From: Smallanthus sonchifolius
Lineage: Eukaryota; Streptophyta; Magnoliopsida; Asterales; Asteraceae
NCBI GenBank assembly: GCA_023525975.1
Contig: CM042028.1
Coordinates: 75,639,501-75,703,500, forward strand
Length of the DNA: 64,000 nucleotides
Reading direction: 5' to 3'
The notes beneath the pieces are model-generated. The model saw nothing but the letters and a program-made list of their open reading frames with translations, made no database searches and was not told the origin of the DNA. Positions 47,069 through 59,977 of the stretch are shown one piece after another. The position numbers were made by a program, and so were the translations under genes. How positions within the stretch are numbered: position 1 is the stretch's first letter; every line of letters begins with the position of its first letter.

Positions 47069-47405
47069 TGTAATGCCCCTTTCCCGGGAGACCTCAATTG
47101 TTGGATTTACTCATAAACAAAGTCGTCAATACTGATCTTTTAATTAAAATCATTCAACATAACAGAAGTGTGCAGTAAGACAAATACATAACATAACATA
47201 GCATAAACATAACAGCGGACGTCTTAAAATATTTTAACATAAACTCTGTCTTAACATGAGGTTTAAATAGATGGGATGTCAGTCTTTGAGCAAGGTAGCC
47301 TTCGCACATCCTATTTTCTTCTTACCTGAAGTGCATACTAAAGTCAGCTAATGCTGGTGAGTTCTAGTTTAAAACAAGTAGGCATTAACATTATTCTTAT
47401 GAGTA

Positions 47406-47445
<40 letters not shown>

Positions 47446-49091
47446 CTTATTTGTACATTCATTACTTTACTTCCTTCATATAACATGAGTACGTATATAA
47501 ATACATACATGCGTATTTCTTGGTGCACATTCATTGGTCATACACATATGGGTGATCAACTCGTCATAATTGTTGCGTATATCACAAAGACAAAACGCCA
47601 TAAGGACTACCGTCATAGCCCATTTCGTATACCGTCCGGCCCTAGAAACCGTCAATCTATCATAAATCCGTCCGGCAACCTTTGTCCGTCCGCCTGAAAC
47701 CGTCCTACCGTCGTAGTTCGTCTATTCGCCCGTCTGCCCTAAGGCATCCGTTTTCCATGCGACTATTATTTATGCAACTGTTCTACTTATCATAATAAGG
47801 CATTTGCTTCGACCGTCCATTAATGCCTTTCATACGTCCTAGCTAATGAAGGAACGTATATGTCCCGGTTGCAAAATAGTCACGTTGTCGTCCGTCTACC
47901 GTAGTAGCCGTTAGCATCGAAGCTTCCGTAACGTTTACATACATTCTTAACATGCAATATATAAGATATAAAGCAATATTTCTTTCTTATACGTTATGTC
48001 ATACTTTCATAAATATATTTGTCATATTTCTTTGTTCATAAGCATACTTGTCACATAACACATAACGTAACATTCATTCATATCATGTATACACTTCAGC
48101 CCAAAAATTATTTCAAATCATTTGCACATAATATATAAGGGGGCACATAGAACACACCTGATAAGTGGTTTCTGTAATACACTCTTAGTTGATTACTGAG
48201 CGTCACTAAGGTCACTCACAATCTGTATAATATAGTCATACACATAAGGTGGTGCTCCTAAATGACACTACACATTACTATGCTTGAACCCAGTAGTTTC
48301 GATGGATGAATCACGTCGAAACTATGGAAGTTTCGGGTCATGGGTTTATATCGAAACTAAGGTAGTTTTGGTAAGTAACTTATGTAAAATCTTAGTAGTT
48401 TCAGGTCATGGGTTTATATCAAAACTATGGTAGTTTCGGTAAGTAACTTATGTAAAATCTTAGTAGTTTAGGGTTAGGGTCTATATCGAAACTATGGTAG
48501 TTTCGGTAAGTAACTTATGTAAAATCTTAGTAGTTTAGGGTTAGGGTCTATATCGAAACTATGGTAGTTTCGATGCATCAGCCTTCTTCCCCAACCAGAA
48601 ACCCTAGATCTGGCCAATTATTTCTAGTCGATCAAGCTTTGAACTTTTTACGTTCAACAATTTTCTTTTTATCCATGAACAAGAATATGTGGTTTGTTTT
48701 GAATATCAAACGTAAAACTAAACCTTTACTCGATTTTTAAACCGAAACCCAAAAGTCATAAAAATTCAAATTTGGGCATGATGGTTACCAATTTTTGCTT
48801 CCTTCTTGTTTCTATATGTTCCAGAGATGGTGAGCAACAATCCTCGAGACTTTGAGCTTGATCCCGAGCTTTCTCTCTCTAGACCCGAGCTCTCTCTTTC
48901 TCTATCTAGCCTTGCGCAAATGAGGGTAATGAAGAGAGGCTGAGGTGAGGGCGCAAATATGAGGGGTTTTCCTTCTTGATCTCGACCCATGGGCCAAACC
49001 CCCATGTTCCTTTTTCGCTTTGTGATGTTAGTCCCGATCTTTTCTTCCTTTTATTTGCGTTTATTTATTTTATGAAATTCGGGATGTTACA
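47069..49091 (-). repeat. Gypsy element 1, 5' LTR (2023 bp)
   Basis: On the minus strand begins TGTAACATCCCGAATTTC and ends GGGAAAGGGGCATTACA. It contains a TA microsatellite (about 47408-47438), CGTCCG-rich sequence (47600-47900), and an array of foldbacks (48317-48572). Confidence 0.92.
48296..48575. repeat. Foldback array in the LTR of gypsy element 1
   Basis: The palindrome CGAAACTATGGTAGTTTCG or a close variant occurs at 48317-48335, 48352-48370, 48420-48438, 48487-48505 and 48554-48572, embedded in a tandem unit of about 67 bp (TAAGTAACTTATGTAAAATC, GGGTTAGGGTCTATAT). Related copies lie in the truncated LTR at 41464-41550. Confidence 0.9.
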
Positions 49092-49209
49092 ACGGGTATT
49101 TCAAATCAATTGCAATATTAGTTACCATTCACAAATATCAAGAAACACACATTAAACGAAACAAAAACAAGACCATTCACATTTGAAACTTGAAACAAGT
49201 TTCTTCAGA

Positions 49210-49262
49210 GGCATCGCAAGAAGGCATTTTTGAGGCATCGCAAGAAGGCATTTTTGAGGAAT
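49210..49262. repeat. Short tandem repeat, 24-bp period
   Basis: GAGGCATCGCAAGAAGGCAT followed by TTTT occurs twice in tandem, with a partial third copy. Confidence 0.85.
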
Positions 49263-49429
49263 CGAAGAAGGCGACGAATCTGATTACGCCGGAAGAAAAA
49301 TGTTTAATCGTTTGTCGTTGAAGGGGATCAAACGAAGCAACCGTAAGAAGATGAGGAAATCAAAAGGGTATGTGTTTCAAAAATATAATATTTAGTATAT
49401 TTTCCTTTTTTATATGAAAAAATCTTCCA

Positions 49430-51570
49430 TTTTTGTACTTTAGTCGACAAAATGGAAGTGAATAATATTGTAAAGTTTAATGAAAAGGAAAGTATAAATT
49501 TGATTTTTTTTGCAAAACGCTAAAGATATGTTTTTTAAATTATTATCAAACCTCAAGTACGAAGGTCTGGTTAGAGATAAAAACCCTAATTTTGTATTAT
49601 TTTTCTTAAATTTTAGAAAAATCAGTGGTGAAGTGGGAAAGAAATATTTGAGAAGGTGGAGAAAAGGAACAAAGGAAAAAATAGAATTCGACATAAAGAA
49701 TTTGGAAGAGGACAAAAAGATCGGTCTAAGTAAGTTAAATGTGTTTTTGATTAACTAGATTAAACTGAGTTGTATTTTATCTGGATTAATATCTATAACT
49801 TGTTTTACTGTTTAAATTGATTTTAGTGATTCGGATGATGATCAAACACCACTTAGTTTGCTATTAAAGAAAAAAAAAGAGGTAATTGTTTACATATGTA
49901 AACTACATGAAAGTATATATTAGTAGGATGGACATAGTAATAGTTGATGATTTTGAAGCAGGGGAGAATACACAGATGGGGAGTAGCTCAAGTGTTAAAG
50001 AGATTTTCCAGATAGACATATCGACAGAAGTGGGGAAAGGTAAAAGAATTTTATTTAACAAAGGCAGACACTTTAAAAAGTTTATGATTAATTAAAAGTT
50101 GGGGATAGTTCAAAAGTTAGAGAGGTGTTCCCTAAAGAAATACAAACAGTTACTGGGAAAGGTATTTTCTAGGGAAAATTTAATATTTTACTAATATCAT
50201 TGTTTAACATTAATAATGTTTTACATTTTGTTTGTAAACTAGACTTAGATTCTGATTTCAAGGAGGTTCGTGATGAGGATAAAGAAATGGACACTGATAT
50301 TGCCAATGCAGAAACAGAAATGGAGGTTGTTGATACTGTAGAAGTTCAAAATACTATGTTACCAGAAAAAACAATTGGCGGTGCGGAAGGTAAGAAAATT
50401 ACATATGTAATATACTATTACATATGTGAGTTATATCTATTGATAATAGTAATCTGTCAATTAGAAATAGATTATGTGTTGAAGTAGATTGATGTTGCAT
50501 TCAAATTAAGCGAAATTGATTTGGGTGAAAAAGGTAAAAAAAATAAATTGTATTAACATTTAATATTCAAGCTGTATAAAGTAATTTATATTTAGTGGTT
50601 TATCGTGTAAATAGACGCGGAAGGATCCCATGGGATGGAGAATCCAATGGATGAGGAATAAAAAAAACAAAAAAAACAGATATTTTTGGGACAGGTAACT
50701 AAATTACATTACTTTGGTGTTGTTATTTTTATAGTATTAATTTTTGTTAAAATATACACGTGTTAAAAAAAATTCAAATACACATGTTTAGGTCCTGAAA
50801 TCAATGAGAATAATGAGGGTGATAAATTAAGTGACATTAGCTTTGGTGAAGATTTACAAATGGACATGGAAAAAAATGGTAAAGTTTACATATGTAACTG
50901 ATATAAACTTACTTAAGTAGTTTTATAGGGGAATTTAATTATACTTATTCATGATGTAAACAGATGGCGACGGTACAAGTGGAATGGAAGAATCAATGGA
51001 TGAGGAGTGTGAAAATAACAAAGAGAAAGATATTTCTCCAAAAGGTAAATAAAATTAGCTTTTTAATGTAAAAATTTCTAGTATGAAAAACTTTTAAAAA
51101 TTTACAGTAATAATTACATATGCAAAAAAATTTTAATTCCTGGTTTCTATAAAACAAGTAAAAAAGGGGGAAAATCAAGTGTTGAAACAAGGGGACAGTG
51201 TAGGTATAAAAACAAAGTAAGACGCAGTGAAAAGGCTAACAATCAAGGCTTTGGGTAGGTTTACTAATACAGAAAAAGACCTAATATGTTTGGACACAGA
51301 TGATAAGGTAAAGGATAGAGATTCAAAGAAAAAAGGAATTCCTACTGATAAAACAACAAAGGGGGAGATTCAAAGGATAAGACAAGTGAGAGAAAAGAAA
51401 GAGAGTTTATCAAAGAAAAAGGTTGAACAGGTAAAAAAACAAAAAGAGTAATGTAAAAAGGAAAATAAATGACACTGAATGGTCAAAGAGTACAGTTAAA
51501 GGAAAAAAATTGAAAATTGTGAAAGATGGAGAGGAAAATATAAAGAAAAAAGGAAAGGAAGTGAGTGGTT
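49430..51570 (+). pseudogene. Acidic and lysine-rich exon remnants of a transposon-type gene, N-terminal part
   Basis: Many short segments of Glu/Asp/Lys-rich coding character, separated by 80-150 bp AT-rich spacers with GGTAA-type and AG borders, for example VRDEDKEMDTDIANAETEME (50256-50318), DGDGTSGMEESMDEECENNK (50961-51020) and MERG-like basic runs to 51450. No folded domain is recognisable here. Its order before 51590-52790 and the shared style suggest one multi-exon gene. The exon model is not certain. Confidence 0.4.
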
Positions 51571-51574
51571 GGGA

Positions 51575-52790
51575 TTAATTACTAGGTCTTCGTCTGCCCA
51601 GTTTTATAAGTGTGTTAGTATATTGAGATCGAATCAAATAGAAGCTGTTAAAAATGGGTTTTGGGAGATTATTGAAACTGAAAATGGATGGAATACCTAC
51701 AAAAATGGGACACTTTGTTGTTGATAGATTCTGCCCTAAGAAAATGAAAATCACCATTGAGAAGAATAAAATAAAGATAAACTGTGACGCCATTCATCAG
51801 TTGTTGGGAGTTCCATGTGGATATGTTACAATAGAGTTGATGGGAAAGTTAAAAAAAAAGGAGATGAGAGTGTCAAAGCTTGGATAAATAGATACAGTGA
51901 AAATTTCGTGGCGCCAACCGAGCTTGTCAGCAAAATTGAAACAGCAGAGGATGAGGATTGTTTCAATTTCAGGATGGACTTCCTAGTGTGCTTCTTGGCG
52001 GTTATGGTAGAATGCTATGGACAAGGGAGATGTAAGGAAAAGATTTTTGATAAGCTGACCGGTGAAACTGATTTTAGTAAAATTAATTGATATGCGTATA
52101 TCTTGGATTCAATGAAAGGGTGTAAGAAAATGGGGAAAAGTAATGATCGCATTGTGCCATTTTCAGGACCGTTGGCTATTCTGACGGTATGAATAACCAT
52201 TTGTTTTTATTACACATGTAATTGTTTTTAACATTTTTATTACACATGTACCTGTTTTTAACATTGTTTTAATGCAGCTGCTGTATGTGGATAATATTGA
52301 ATGCAAAGGAATAAAAATGGATAAAAACACGATTCCGATCAGTCTCTGGAACATGAGTAGGTTGAAAGAAAAACAAAAGTGGGAAATTGAAAATGGTGGT
52401 TTTGGAAAAGGGAAGTTAAAATATTGTCGAAAGTGATTGTAGATGAGGATGAGGGGAATATTGGTTACTCTGTGGGGGTAAGTTATATACTAAACTTACT
52501 TAGTTACAGATTTTTAATTTATGTTAAAATATTTCTAAGTTTATATGTTTATTAGGATGAGATTGAAGTGTTGGAGAAACTGCTTGATATCTTACATAAG
52601 CAGAAAAATCTATTTGATAGTAAATTGGGAAGACAGTTGGAAAACAATCCAAAACAACAGGAAGTATTGGAGCTGAAGGAAAAATACGACCTTTTAATGC
52701 AGAATACAGGAAAAAAGGGAGTTCAATCCGAAGCGGGGCCAGTAAAACTAACCAACAGATTCAATCTGATTTAGAAGATTTAGCAAATAA
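51575..52790 (+). pseudogene. Conserved N-terminal domain of Ulp1-protease-type transposon protein
   Basis: Segments in two frames read GIPTKMGHFVVDRFCPKKMK (51681-51740), INCDAIHQLLGVPCGYV (51776-51830), FNFRMDFLVCFLAVMVECYG (51964-52023), GPLAILTLLYVDNIECKGIK (about 52170-52315, across an intron at about 52187-52276) and ISLWNMSRLKEKQKWEIENG. This order and wording match a domain I know from plant transposon-type genes that end in a Ulp1 cysteine protease. Lesions: frameshift near 51835 and a stop near 52090. No Ulp1 catalytic domain is visible before 54932. Confidence 0.6.
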
Positions 52791-52929
52791 CAGTAGTTCA
52801 AATGATGGAAACGAAAGTGAAAATGATAACTATGGAGACAATGAAAAGAATGATAAAGAAGAAACATAAGGTAATAAATGGTGTATAATATTTAAATACA
52901 AATAACATTTTATCTATTAAAATTGTTAA

Positions 52930-54930
52930 CATTTAAATAATTTTGCCTAATGTTTTAGATAAAAAGGGTGAAAATGATACCTCTGCAGATGTGGAACACT
53001 ATCAGCAAGAAAAACCAGGAAGTAATAACATATGTAAAAAAACAAAAAAAAAATAACTGTTAAATTGAAATAGAAACTAATTGTTAAATATTAACAAGTT
53101 TGTTTTTTTACATATGTTACAGATTCAGAAGATAATGGTGATGTCGATCACGATCAGCAACAACCAGAAGGTACTAACATATGTGAAAATAAAGAAATAG
53201 AAAAATATTGCTATAAGCAAAAATGTTAATAATATTTTTTTTAAATGTTACATAACTTACATATACATAAGAGAATGATGGAGGGGAAAATGACAATGTT
53301 CGAGGTTCAAATTTTATATACTAATAAGCTAGAAAATAATAATAATAAGATTTATTTGTATTAGAAAATTATTAACATATGTTATTATTTATGTTACATA
53401 TGTTAAAGATTCGAAAGCTAATGCGGGATGGAAAAATGATGAAGAAAAGGATCTGAGAGAGTTAGTTGAATCTGATGCGTTTACAATTAGCTTGGAACAT
53501 GGTGAAATCGGTGAAATTAACGTCTCCAACGATACAGGTTTGTCGATAATTTAAAATAATTACTACCAAAAACATGTAAGTTTTAGGGCTAATAGATCTA
53601 TAAATAATAATGTAATACCAAAAAATACTTCTTAGAAAATGGGGATTTCAATATAAGAAACAACAACAATGTATATGAAGCAAACTGTAATTTTATTATT
53701 GTTTATATAACGGGGGTGAGTAAGTTTATCATACGTATAAAAAATTTAAATTATAAACAGGGGTTAAAACTTTGGAAAATTCAATTCTGGAAGTGGAAAA
53801 ACAAGCAAGTGTTGAAGCAGTGGAAGTAAACAAAGAAACATCAAAGAAAAAACAAGATTGCAAAGAAACAGGTAAGTTTTTATTTGCCAAAGGGTTTTAA
53901 CATATGTAATTGGTGTAAAGTGATTTTATAGCAAAAGAAGGAAACACAGAAGAGGAGAAAACAAATGAAAATGTATATGATGCCCCTCCATTTAGCATTG
54001 GACTAACACAATTAGAGAGCAATAATGAGGAGTTGAACACAGGTAAGTTGGTTTAAAAAAAAGATTATTGGTTATAAATTATAAGTAAAATTGAAGTATG
54101 TTGCCGAAAATGGACAGGAAAAGAAAAGGTGGATTTACAACAAGGTTTATCAGTTAGACAAGAAGCGGATGGGAGTATATTGCATCAAAATAAAAGTGAA
54201 TATGTATATGATGGACCGCCTTTTAGCATTGGCTTGACACAGTTAGAGAGCCAGTATTGTGCAGATGAAACAAGTAAGTTTATGACAAAAGTATATATCC
54301 ATACCTCATCATGATAAAAGTAGATTCGAAGAAATTTTTTTTAACATATGTATCACGAGCAGAACAAATTGAAGAAAGTAATAAGGAAAAGAGGTCTGAT
54401 GAAGTGGAGTCTTCTGATATAAGAGGTTGGTTTTGATGATAAATAAATGGGGGATTAATAAAATTTTGGATGTTAGGTAAATGTTAATTAACTTATGTAA
54501 TTTAAATAGGGGAAAATGAGGAAACTATTGAAGAAAACCATTGAAGAAAACCGGGAAAAAATCTTTAAAAAATGGAAGAGAAAAGAAGAAACCCAGTCAG
54601 AGAGATAGGCCTACCAATTTCTTCAAAATCTCCTTACAAAATAAGCGGAGTGGATATTACAGAAGCAGTTACAAAAGAAGAGGAACTGGTATGGGAATAT
54701 ATTTTCAAGGAGGATGAGATGATGTATAAACTGTACAGAAAGAAAAAAAGGAATCTGGATGATGAAGAAAAAATGTAAGAACTGACTTACCTAAAATATT
54801 ACATATGTTAAAATTAATATGCATCATGGTTTAAAATATTTTTCACAGGAAAGGAAAAGGGAAAGTCGTAGAAGATGAAGAAAGGTATGTAAAAATATGA
54901 AGCAAGTTGTTACCAAATTTAAAAAAAATA
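52930..54930 (+). pseudogene. C-terminal linker exons of the same gene, with a duplicated PPFSIGLTQ exon
   Basis: Short acidic exons continue. Two related exons read DAPPFSIGLTQLESNNEE (about 53979-54035) and DGPPFSIGLTQLESQYCADE (about 54208-54270). The PPFS-x-G motif normally occurs once before the protease in this family. 54572-54778 reads SSKSPYKISGVDITEAV and EEELVWEYIFKEDEMMYKLY, like the segment just before the protease. The gene then stops because a gypsy LTR begins at 54933. Spacers repeatedly contain ACATATGT. Confidence 0.5.
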
Positions 54931-54932
54931 TA

Positions 54933-55975
54933 TGTAACATCCCAAAAATAATAAATAAATAAATAATAACATGATAGAGATGTAATCGTCAAAAATGAAA
55001 GAAAAATGGATGGGCTTGGGCTCGGCTCTAACGGGCCGAGGGAAGCCCAGGTATAAGGGTCAAGACAGTCTTAGACTCTCATTTCTACCACAACTTGCAA
55101 TCTAGAGAGAGAAATGAGAGCTCGGGTCTAGAGAGAGAAAGTTGACGGATCGACCCGAAATTGAAGGAGCACGTTACTTCTGAGCTCGTGAGCAAAACCT
55201 CCGAATCTGAATCCCAATCCAGGTAACGATTCGACCCTAATCTGAGTTTTTGTCCGTTTTAGGGTTTTTCGGGTTTTAGCTAAATAGGAGACGTTTTTAT
55301 GGATGCAACTTGAAAATAAGCTTAGAACTAGCATCTAGAATGAAAACCGCACATTTTGATCAAAGAAAATTGTAAAATTGGCATGATCGGGTTAGCATGC
55401 AAGAATTTCGGACTTGTTCAGGAAACAGGTCTTGCGTACTTATCAAGTACGCAAGAAGGATGTCCTGCGTACTTATCAAGTACGCAGGAGGAAGATCCTG
55501 CGTACTTATCAAGTACGCAAGAAGAATGTTCTGCGCACTTGTCAAGTACGCATGAGCAAGGCCCTGCGCACTTACTAAATGCGCAGGCAGCAGGTCGTTA
55601 GTAAAGTCAGTATAGTCGCCTAATTCAGAATGATTTAACCGTTAGAGTCGTGATTAGGTCTAATGTATGTGTAATTAACAAATCCAGATTATCTGTAGCA
55701 CTCATTGGACCGCGGTTAGGACAGGACGAGACTAGCTTATCAGGTGAGTTCTATGTGCCCCCTTCTATGTTATGTGCAAAATCAATTCAAATGTTTTGGG
55801 GCTGAAGTGTATACACTAAATGAATAAATGCTATGAATGTCAATGTGATCATACGTGGTATACAAATATACATATATACCTATATACGAAAATGAATTAT
55901 GAACAAAGAATGAAACGTACGATTATAAAGAATGAATGAAAGAATGACATAACGTAAATGAATGTAATCTTGCTT

Positions 55976-56019
<44 letters not shown>

Positions 56020-56897
56020 CATGTTATGAATGTATGTAAACGTTATGAACACTTCTATGACAACGGCTACTTCGGTAGACGGACGACCACATGACTATTT
56101 TGCAACCGGGACAAAAACATTCCTTCACAAGCTAGGACATATAAAGGCACTCATGGACGGTCGAAGCAAATGCCTTATTACATGTAGAACGGTTGCATGC
56201 ATAATAGCCACGTGGGAAACGGATGCCCTAGGGCAGACGGGCGAATTGACGGACTACGACGGTAGGACGGTTTAAGAGCGGACGGACAAAGGTTGCCGGA
56301 CGGATTTATGTTTCGACGGACGGTTTTCTAGAGCCAGAAGGTTTATGAAAAGGGCTAAGACGATAGTTCTTACTGCGATGTCTTCGTGACATTCGCGACA
56401 AGTATGACGGGTTAATCACCCCTATGTGTATGGCCAATGAATGTCCTCCCCAAGTAAGTATGTATGTACATATGTATATACTGAGTATGAATGTTATGCG
56501 AGAACAGTAAAGCAAAGAATATGTAAAAGCACGAATATTATGTATATTATATATATATATATATACACATATAATACTCATGATAAGATAAATGCTATGT
56601 ATGATTGTCTTTAAACTAGAACTCACCAGCGTCATCTGACTTTTAGTATACATTTCAGGTAAAGGAAGAAAGGGTCGTGCGATGGCGTGAAGGTTACCCG
56701 GCACGAGACTGACATCCCACTTTTATATATGTTAAGATAATGTTGTGTTTTTAATTGTTAAGACTTCCGCTGTTATGTCATGTTATGTTACGTTATGTAA
56801 TGATTGAATTCGAATGTTTTAAATTTAAGTTCAGTATTTACGACTATGTTTATGAGTAAATCCAACAAGTGAGGTTACCCGGGAATGGGGCCTTACA
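54933..56897 (+). repeat. Gypsy element 2, 5' LTR (1965 bp)
   Basis: Begins TGTAACATCCCAAAAATAAT and ends CGGGAATGGGGCCTTACA. Contains a palindrome array (55431-55587), a long TA microsatellite (about 55978-56018) and CGGACGG-rich sequence (56080-56330). It is preceded by ATATA. Confidence 0.92.
55431..55587. repeat. Palindrome array in the LTR of gypsy element 2
   Basis: Five units at 33-34 bp spacing: 55431-55455, 55464-55488, 55497-55521, 55531-55552 and 55563-55587. Each is an 11-bp arm such as CTTGCGTACTT, a 3-nt loop (ATC), and its complement AAGTACGCAAG. Unit 2 has CCTGCG facing CGCAGG, so both arms changed together. Confidence 0.95.
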
Positions 56898-56900
56898 AGT

Positions 56901-56912
56901 TGGTATCAGAGC
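56901..56912 (+). promoter_or_regulatory. Gypsy element 2 primer binding site
   Basis: TGGTATCAGAGC, 3 bases after the LTR; methionine-tRNA type. Confidence 0.88.
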
Positions 56913-57251
56913 AATAGTTTGAGAGATTCAGACGTCCCTAAATGTCTAGACTCAAACTGATTATGGGACCAACGCACGGATGTCAGTATGGGTAACCAAC
57001 GCCAACGCCAGCATGGTAAGTAAGTACTAAAGTTAATGCTCTTGGATAAGAATAGATACCTTAACTTAGAACAAATAGATGTCAATGTCACAACCAATTT
57101 GAAGAGTTTTGAACCTGAAAAGCAATGTAAATTAGTAATCACAAACCGGTCACTGTAATTAAAAATTTACCTTGCTCGTACTGTTCCAAACTATGATCTG
57201 AAGAAATGACATTGATGTATTCCCTTTATAACTTCCAGGAAACTAAGAACT

Positions 57252-59475
57252 ATGGCTGGTGGAGGGAGGACAGGATGCCTAGGCGATCGCACTGGCCGAG
57301 TCGATACACCTCCATTGAATCAAAGACACGAAGAGGAAGAAAGTGTGCACGCAGAACACAATGAAAGTGTGCACGAAACAGATGTGACCCCAACTGGGGG
57401 CGACAATCAAGGGCCTCTATAGTTGGAACCCGAGGTCAGGGATGCTATTGCCTGCGAAGTTGTACTCACTCTGAAGAAAGTATTGTCTGATCTACTATCC
57501 GAGGAACTAAAGAAAAGTAGAGAGGAGGATGAAGGAGACCATGAAAAGAAAGTGTATGACAGTGATGGGGATGAAGTAAAGGTGGGATCAAGCAATTGTG
57601 GGTGTACTTACAAAGGTTTTAAGGACGGAGATCCACCCAAGTTCGATGGGAACAAGGATTCAGTGGCTACGTTCGAATGGATTGAGAGGATGAATGTTGT
57701 AGTCAACATCAGCGAGTGTCGACCGGACCAGGCTGTTAAGTATGTTGCCCATTCTTTCACCAATGAGGCACTAAGTTGGTGGAGGAACATTCAGAGGACA
57801 AAGTCGCCAAACGCTCTTTCCAGAATGACATGGGAAGATCTGAAGAAGCTGATAATCTAAAAGTTTTGTCCCTAGAACGAAATTGATCGAGTGGAAAATG
57901 AATTCCTAAACTTCAAGGCTGGCAGCAAGACGCACCGCCAGTATACTTCCAGGTTCAATGAGCTCGCTCAACTGGTACCCCACCTGGTGGAGACAGAAGA
58001 ACGAATGATTAAATACTATGTGAAGGGCCTACCTCAAAGGGTCCGTGTTCATGTGAAAGCTAATCTACCCTTGACCTTCGAGTCGGTAGTCAAACTGTCT
58101 GGAATCGTCTATGACGATTATGCTAACGAGGACACAGCTCCTAAAGCTCCAAAACGGAAATGGGAGAACTCGTTCAAAGGAAATGGAAAGGGAAACTACA
58201 CCGCTGAGGCAAAGAAGCCTAGGGCAGAAGGGTATGAAGTTTGTAAGAGATGCTCAAAGAAACACCAAGGCGAATGTCTTGTTGGCTCAACCATGTGTTA
58301 TAAGTGCGGGAGGCCGGGGCACTACTCCCGAGATTGTTTGAAGGACGTCAAGTGCCAAAGTTGTGAAAGATTTGGACACCAGACTAGGGATTGCAGGAAA
58401 ACCAGACAATACGGTTCAGGAAAGGAAAAGGAAGCTGAAAAGGAACAACTGAAGGCGAGGACTCGAGCCTACGCCCTGACTGAGGAGGAAGCGAGGGGAA
58501 ACCTTGATGTTGTGTCAGGTACGTTCCTAGTTAGTGATGAACATGCTGCTATTTTATTTGACTCTGGTGCTAGTAAAAGCTTTATATCCAATGCATTTAG
58601 TCAAAAACTAGATTGCACTATCAACACCATAGTAAAGGCCTTTAGCATACAAACTGCCGTTGGTAAAAATTCGGCAGTATTTCAAGTAACAGAGGATTGC
58701 ATCATAGAAATAGAGGGCCATAAGTTTCCTTCTAGATTATTCCTTCTCACTTTAGGAGGATTCGATATAGTATTGGGTATGGATTGGCTAGCTGCCAACG
58801 AAGCTCAAATCGTATGTAAACGTAAGAGGATACACCTCAAAGCTCCTAGCAGCAGTCCAATTACGGTTTACGGGGATTGGAATTGCACGATGCCGAACGT
58901 CATTTCAATGATCAAGGCCGAAAGTTACATAAGACGCGGTTGCGAAGCTTATCTGGAGTATGTTATTGACAATAGAATGAAAACGAAAGAACTCAAGAAT
59001 GTACCCGTGGTGTGCAACTTTCCGGATGTATTCCTTGAGGAGCTACCTGGGTTACCGCCCGATCGGGAAATAGAATTTCAGATTGACTTACTGCCATGAG
59101 CTGAGCCCGTTGCCAAAGCCCCCTACCGATTGGATCCGTCAGAAATGAAAGAATTGATGTCTCAACTAGATGAACTAACAGAAAAAAGGATTTATTAGAC
59201 CGAGCATTTCACCATGGGGTGCTCCGGTACTATTTGTAAAGAAGAAGGACGGCAGCATGCGCATGTGCATTGACTACCGCGAATTGAACAAGAGGACAGT
59301 AAAGAACAAATACACACTGCCTAGAATAGACGACCTTTTTGATCAACTGCAAGGTGCGAGTTGGTTCTCAAAGATCGATCTTAGGTCCGGTTACCACCAG
59401 TTAAAAGTAAGAGAAGAAGATGTACCAAAGACCGCGTTTCGCACACGTTATGGGCATTATGAGTTTCTCATGATG
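57252..59475 (+). pseudogene. Gypsy element 2 Gag-Pol, truncated by insertion
   Basis: Starts at ATG 57252. One frame runs to 59099 with three stops in Gag (TAG 57420, TAA 57858, TAG near 57873) and TGA 59097. Gag: EALSWWRNIQRT (57766-57801), VPHLVETEERMIKYYVKGLP (about 57978-58037), knuckles CYKCGRPGHYSRDC (58294-58335) and CQSCERFGHQTRDC (58351-58392). Protease: ILFDSGASKSF (58552-58584). Reverse transcriptase: GLPPDREIEFQ, a frameshift near 59185, then MRMCIDYRELNKRTVKN (59257-59307) and FSKIDLRSGYHQLKV. It stops after YGHYEFLM at 59475, before the catalytic motif, because of the next insertion. Confidence 0.92.
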
Positions 59476-59977
59476 TGTAACATCCCGAGTTTTAGAGCAC
59501 GAGAGAATTCGCGAAGAATTAAAACTTGAATAAAAAGAAAGGAAGCGGGCTTGGGCCGGGGTTAATGGCCTGAAAGGGGAAGGGTTTGGGCCCTTATAGG
59601 CCTCAAGAACAACCCAAAAGCCCCATTTCCATCCTCATTTCCGGATTTTAGAGAGAGAGGAGAGAGAGAGTCTAGAGAGAGAAAGTCCCGGTTTTCGGAT
59701 TAAAGCTTCAAGGATCGTTAGCAAGAGTCTCGTGAGTGTTTAGCAACGAAAAGGAAGTGATTACAGGTAACCGATTCTCCTAGATCTGAGTTTTAGTTCG
59801 TTTTTGGGTTTTTCGGGTTTTTGGTGAAAGGGTTATGTTTAATCGGATGAAACTGTAAGATAAGCATAGATTTGAGTTCCTTAATGGAAAACGAACGTTT
59901 TGAATGCAACCAGGTTCGGGATCTTGAAGAGATCAGACCCGAATGCGAAAGTTAGGGTTTTTCGCCAAGAACAGGTC

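Larger units (their letters stand above)
41431..49091 (-). mobile_element. Ty3/gypsy retrotransposon (chromovirus-like), decayed
   Basis: Minus-strand element with order LTR, primer site, gag, protease, reverse transcriptase, RNase H, integrase, polypurine tract, truncated LTR. The complete 5' LTR is 47069-49091; the 3' LTR keeps only its first 664 bp (41431-42094) and is cut off by the minisatellite. Many stops and frameshifts. The integrase C-terminus (KSIPLVRVQWKHKKGSEATW) resembles the chromodomain-like end of plant chromoviruses. Confidence 0.92.
54933..59475 (+). mobile_element. Ty3/gypsy retrotransposon 2, 5' part
   Basis: Close relative of element 1 (similar Gag, protease, reverse transcriptase wording), in the opposite orientation. 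It has a full 5' LTR, primer site and gag-protease-reverse transcriptase up to 59475, where another element is inserted. The remainder should lie beyond the window. Confidence 0.92.

Noticed and set aside
55978..56018. TA runs as origin or regulatory signal
   Set aside because: Simple microsatellites recur at matching LTR positions in elements 1 and 2; no further evidence of function.
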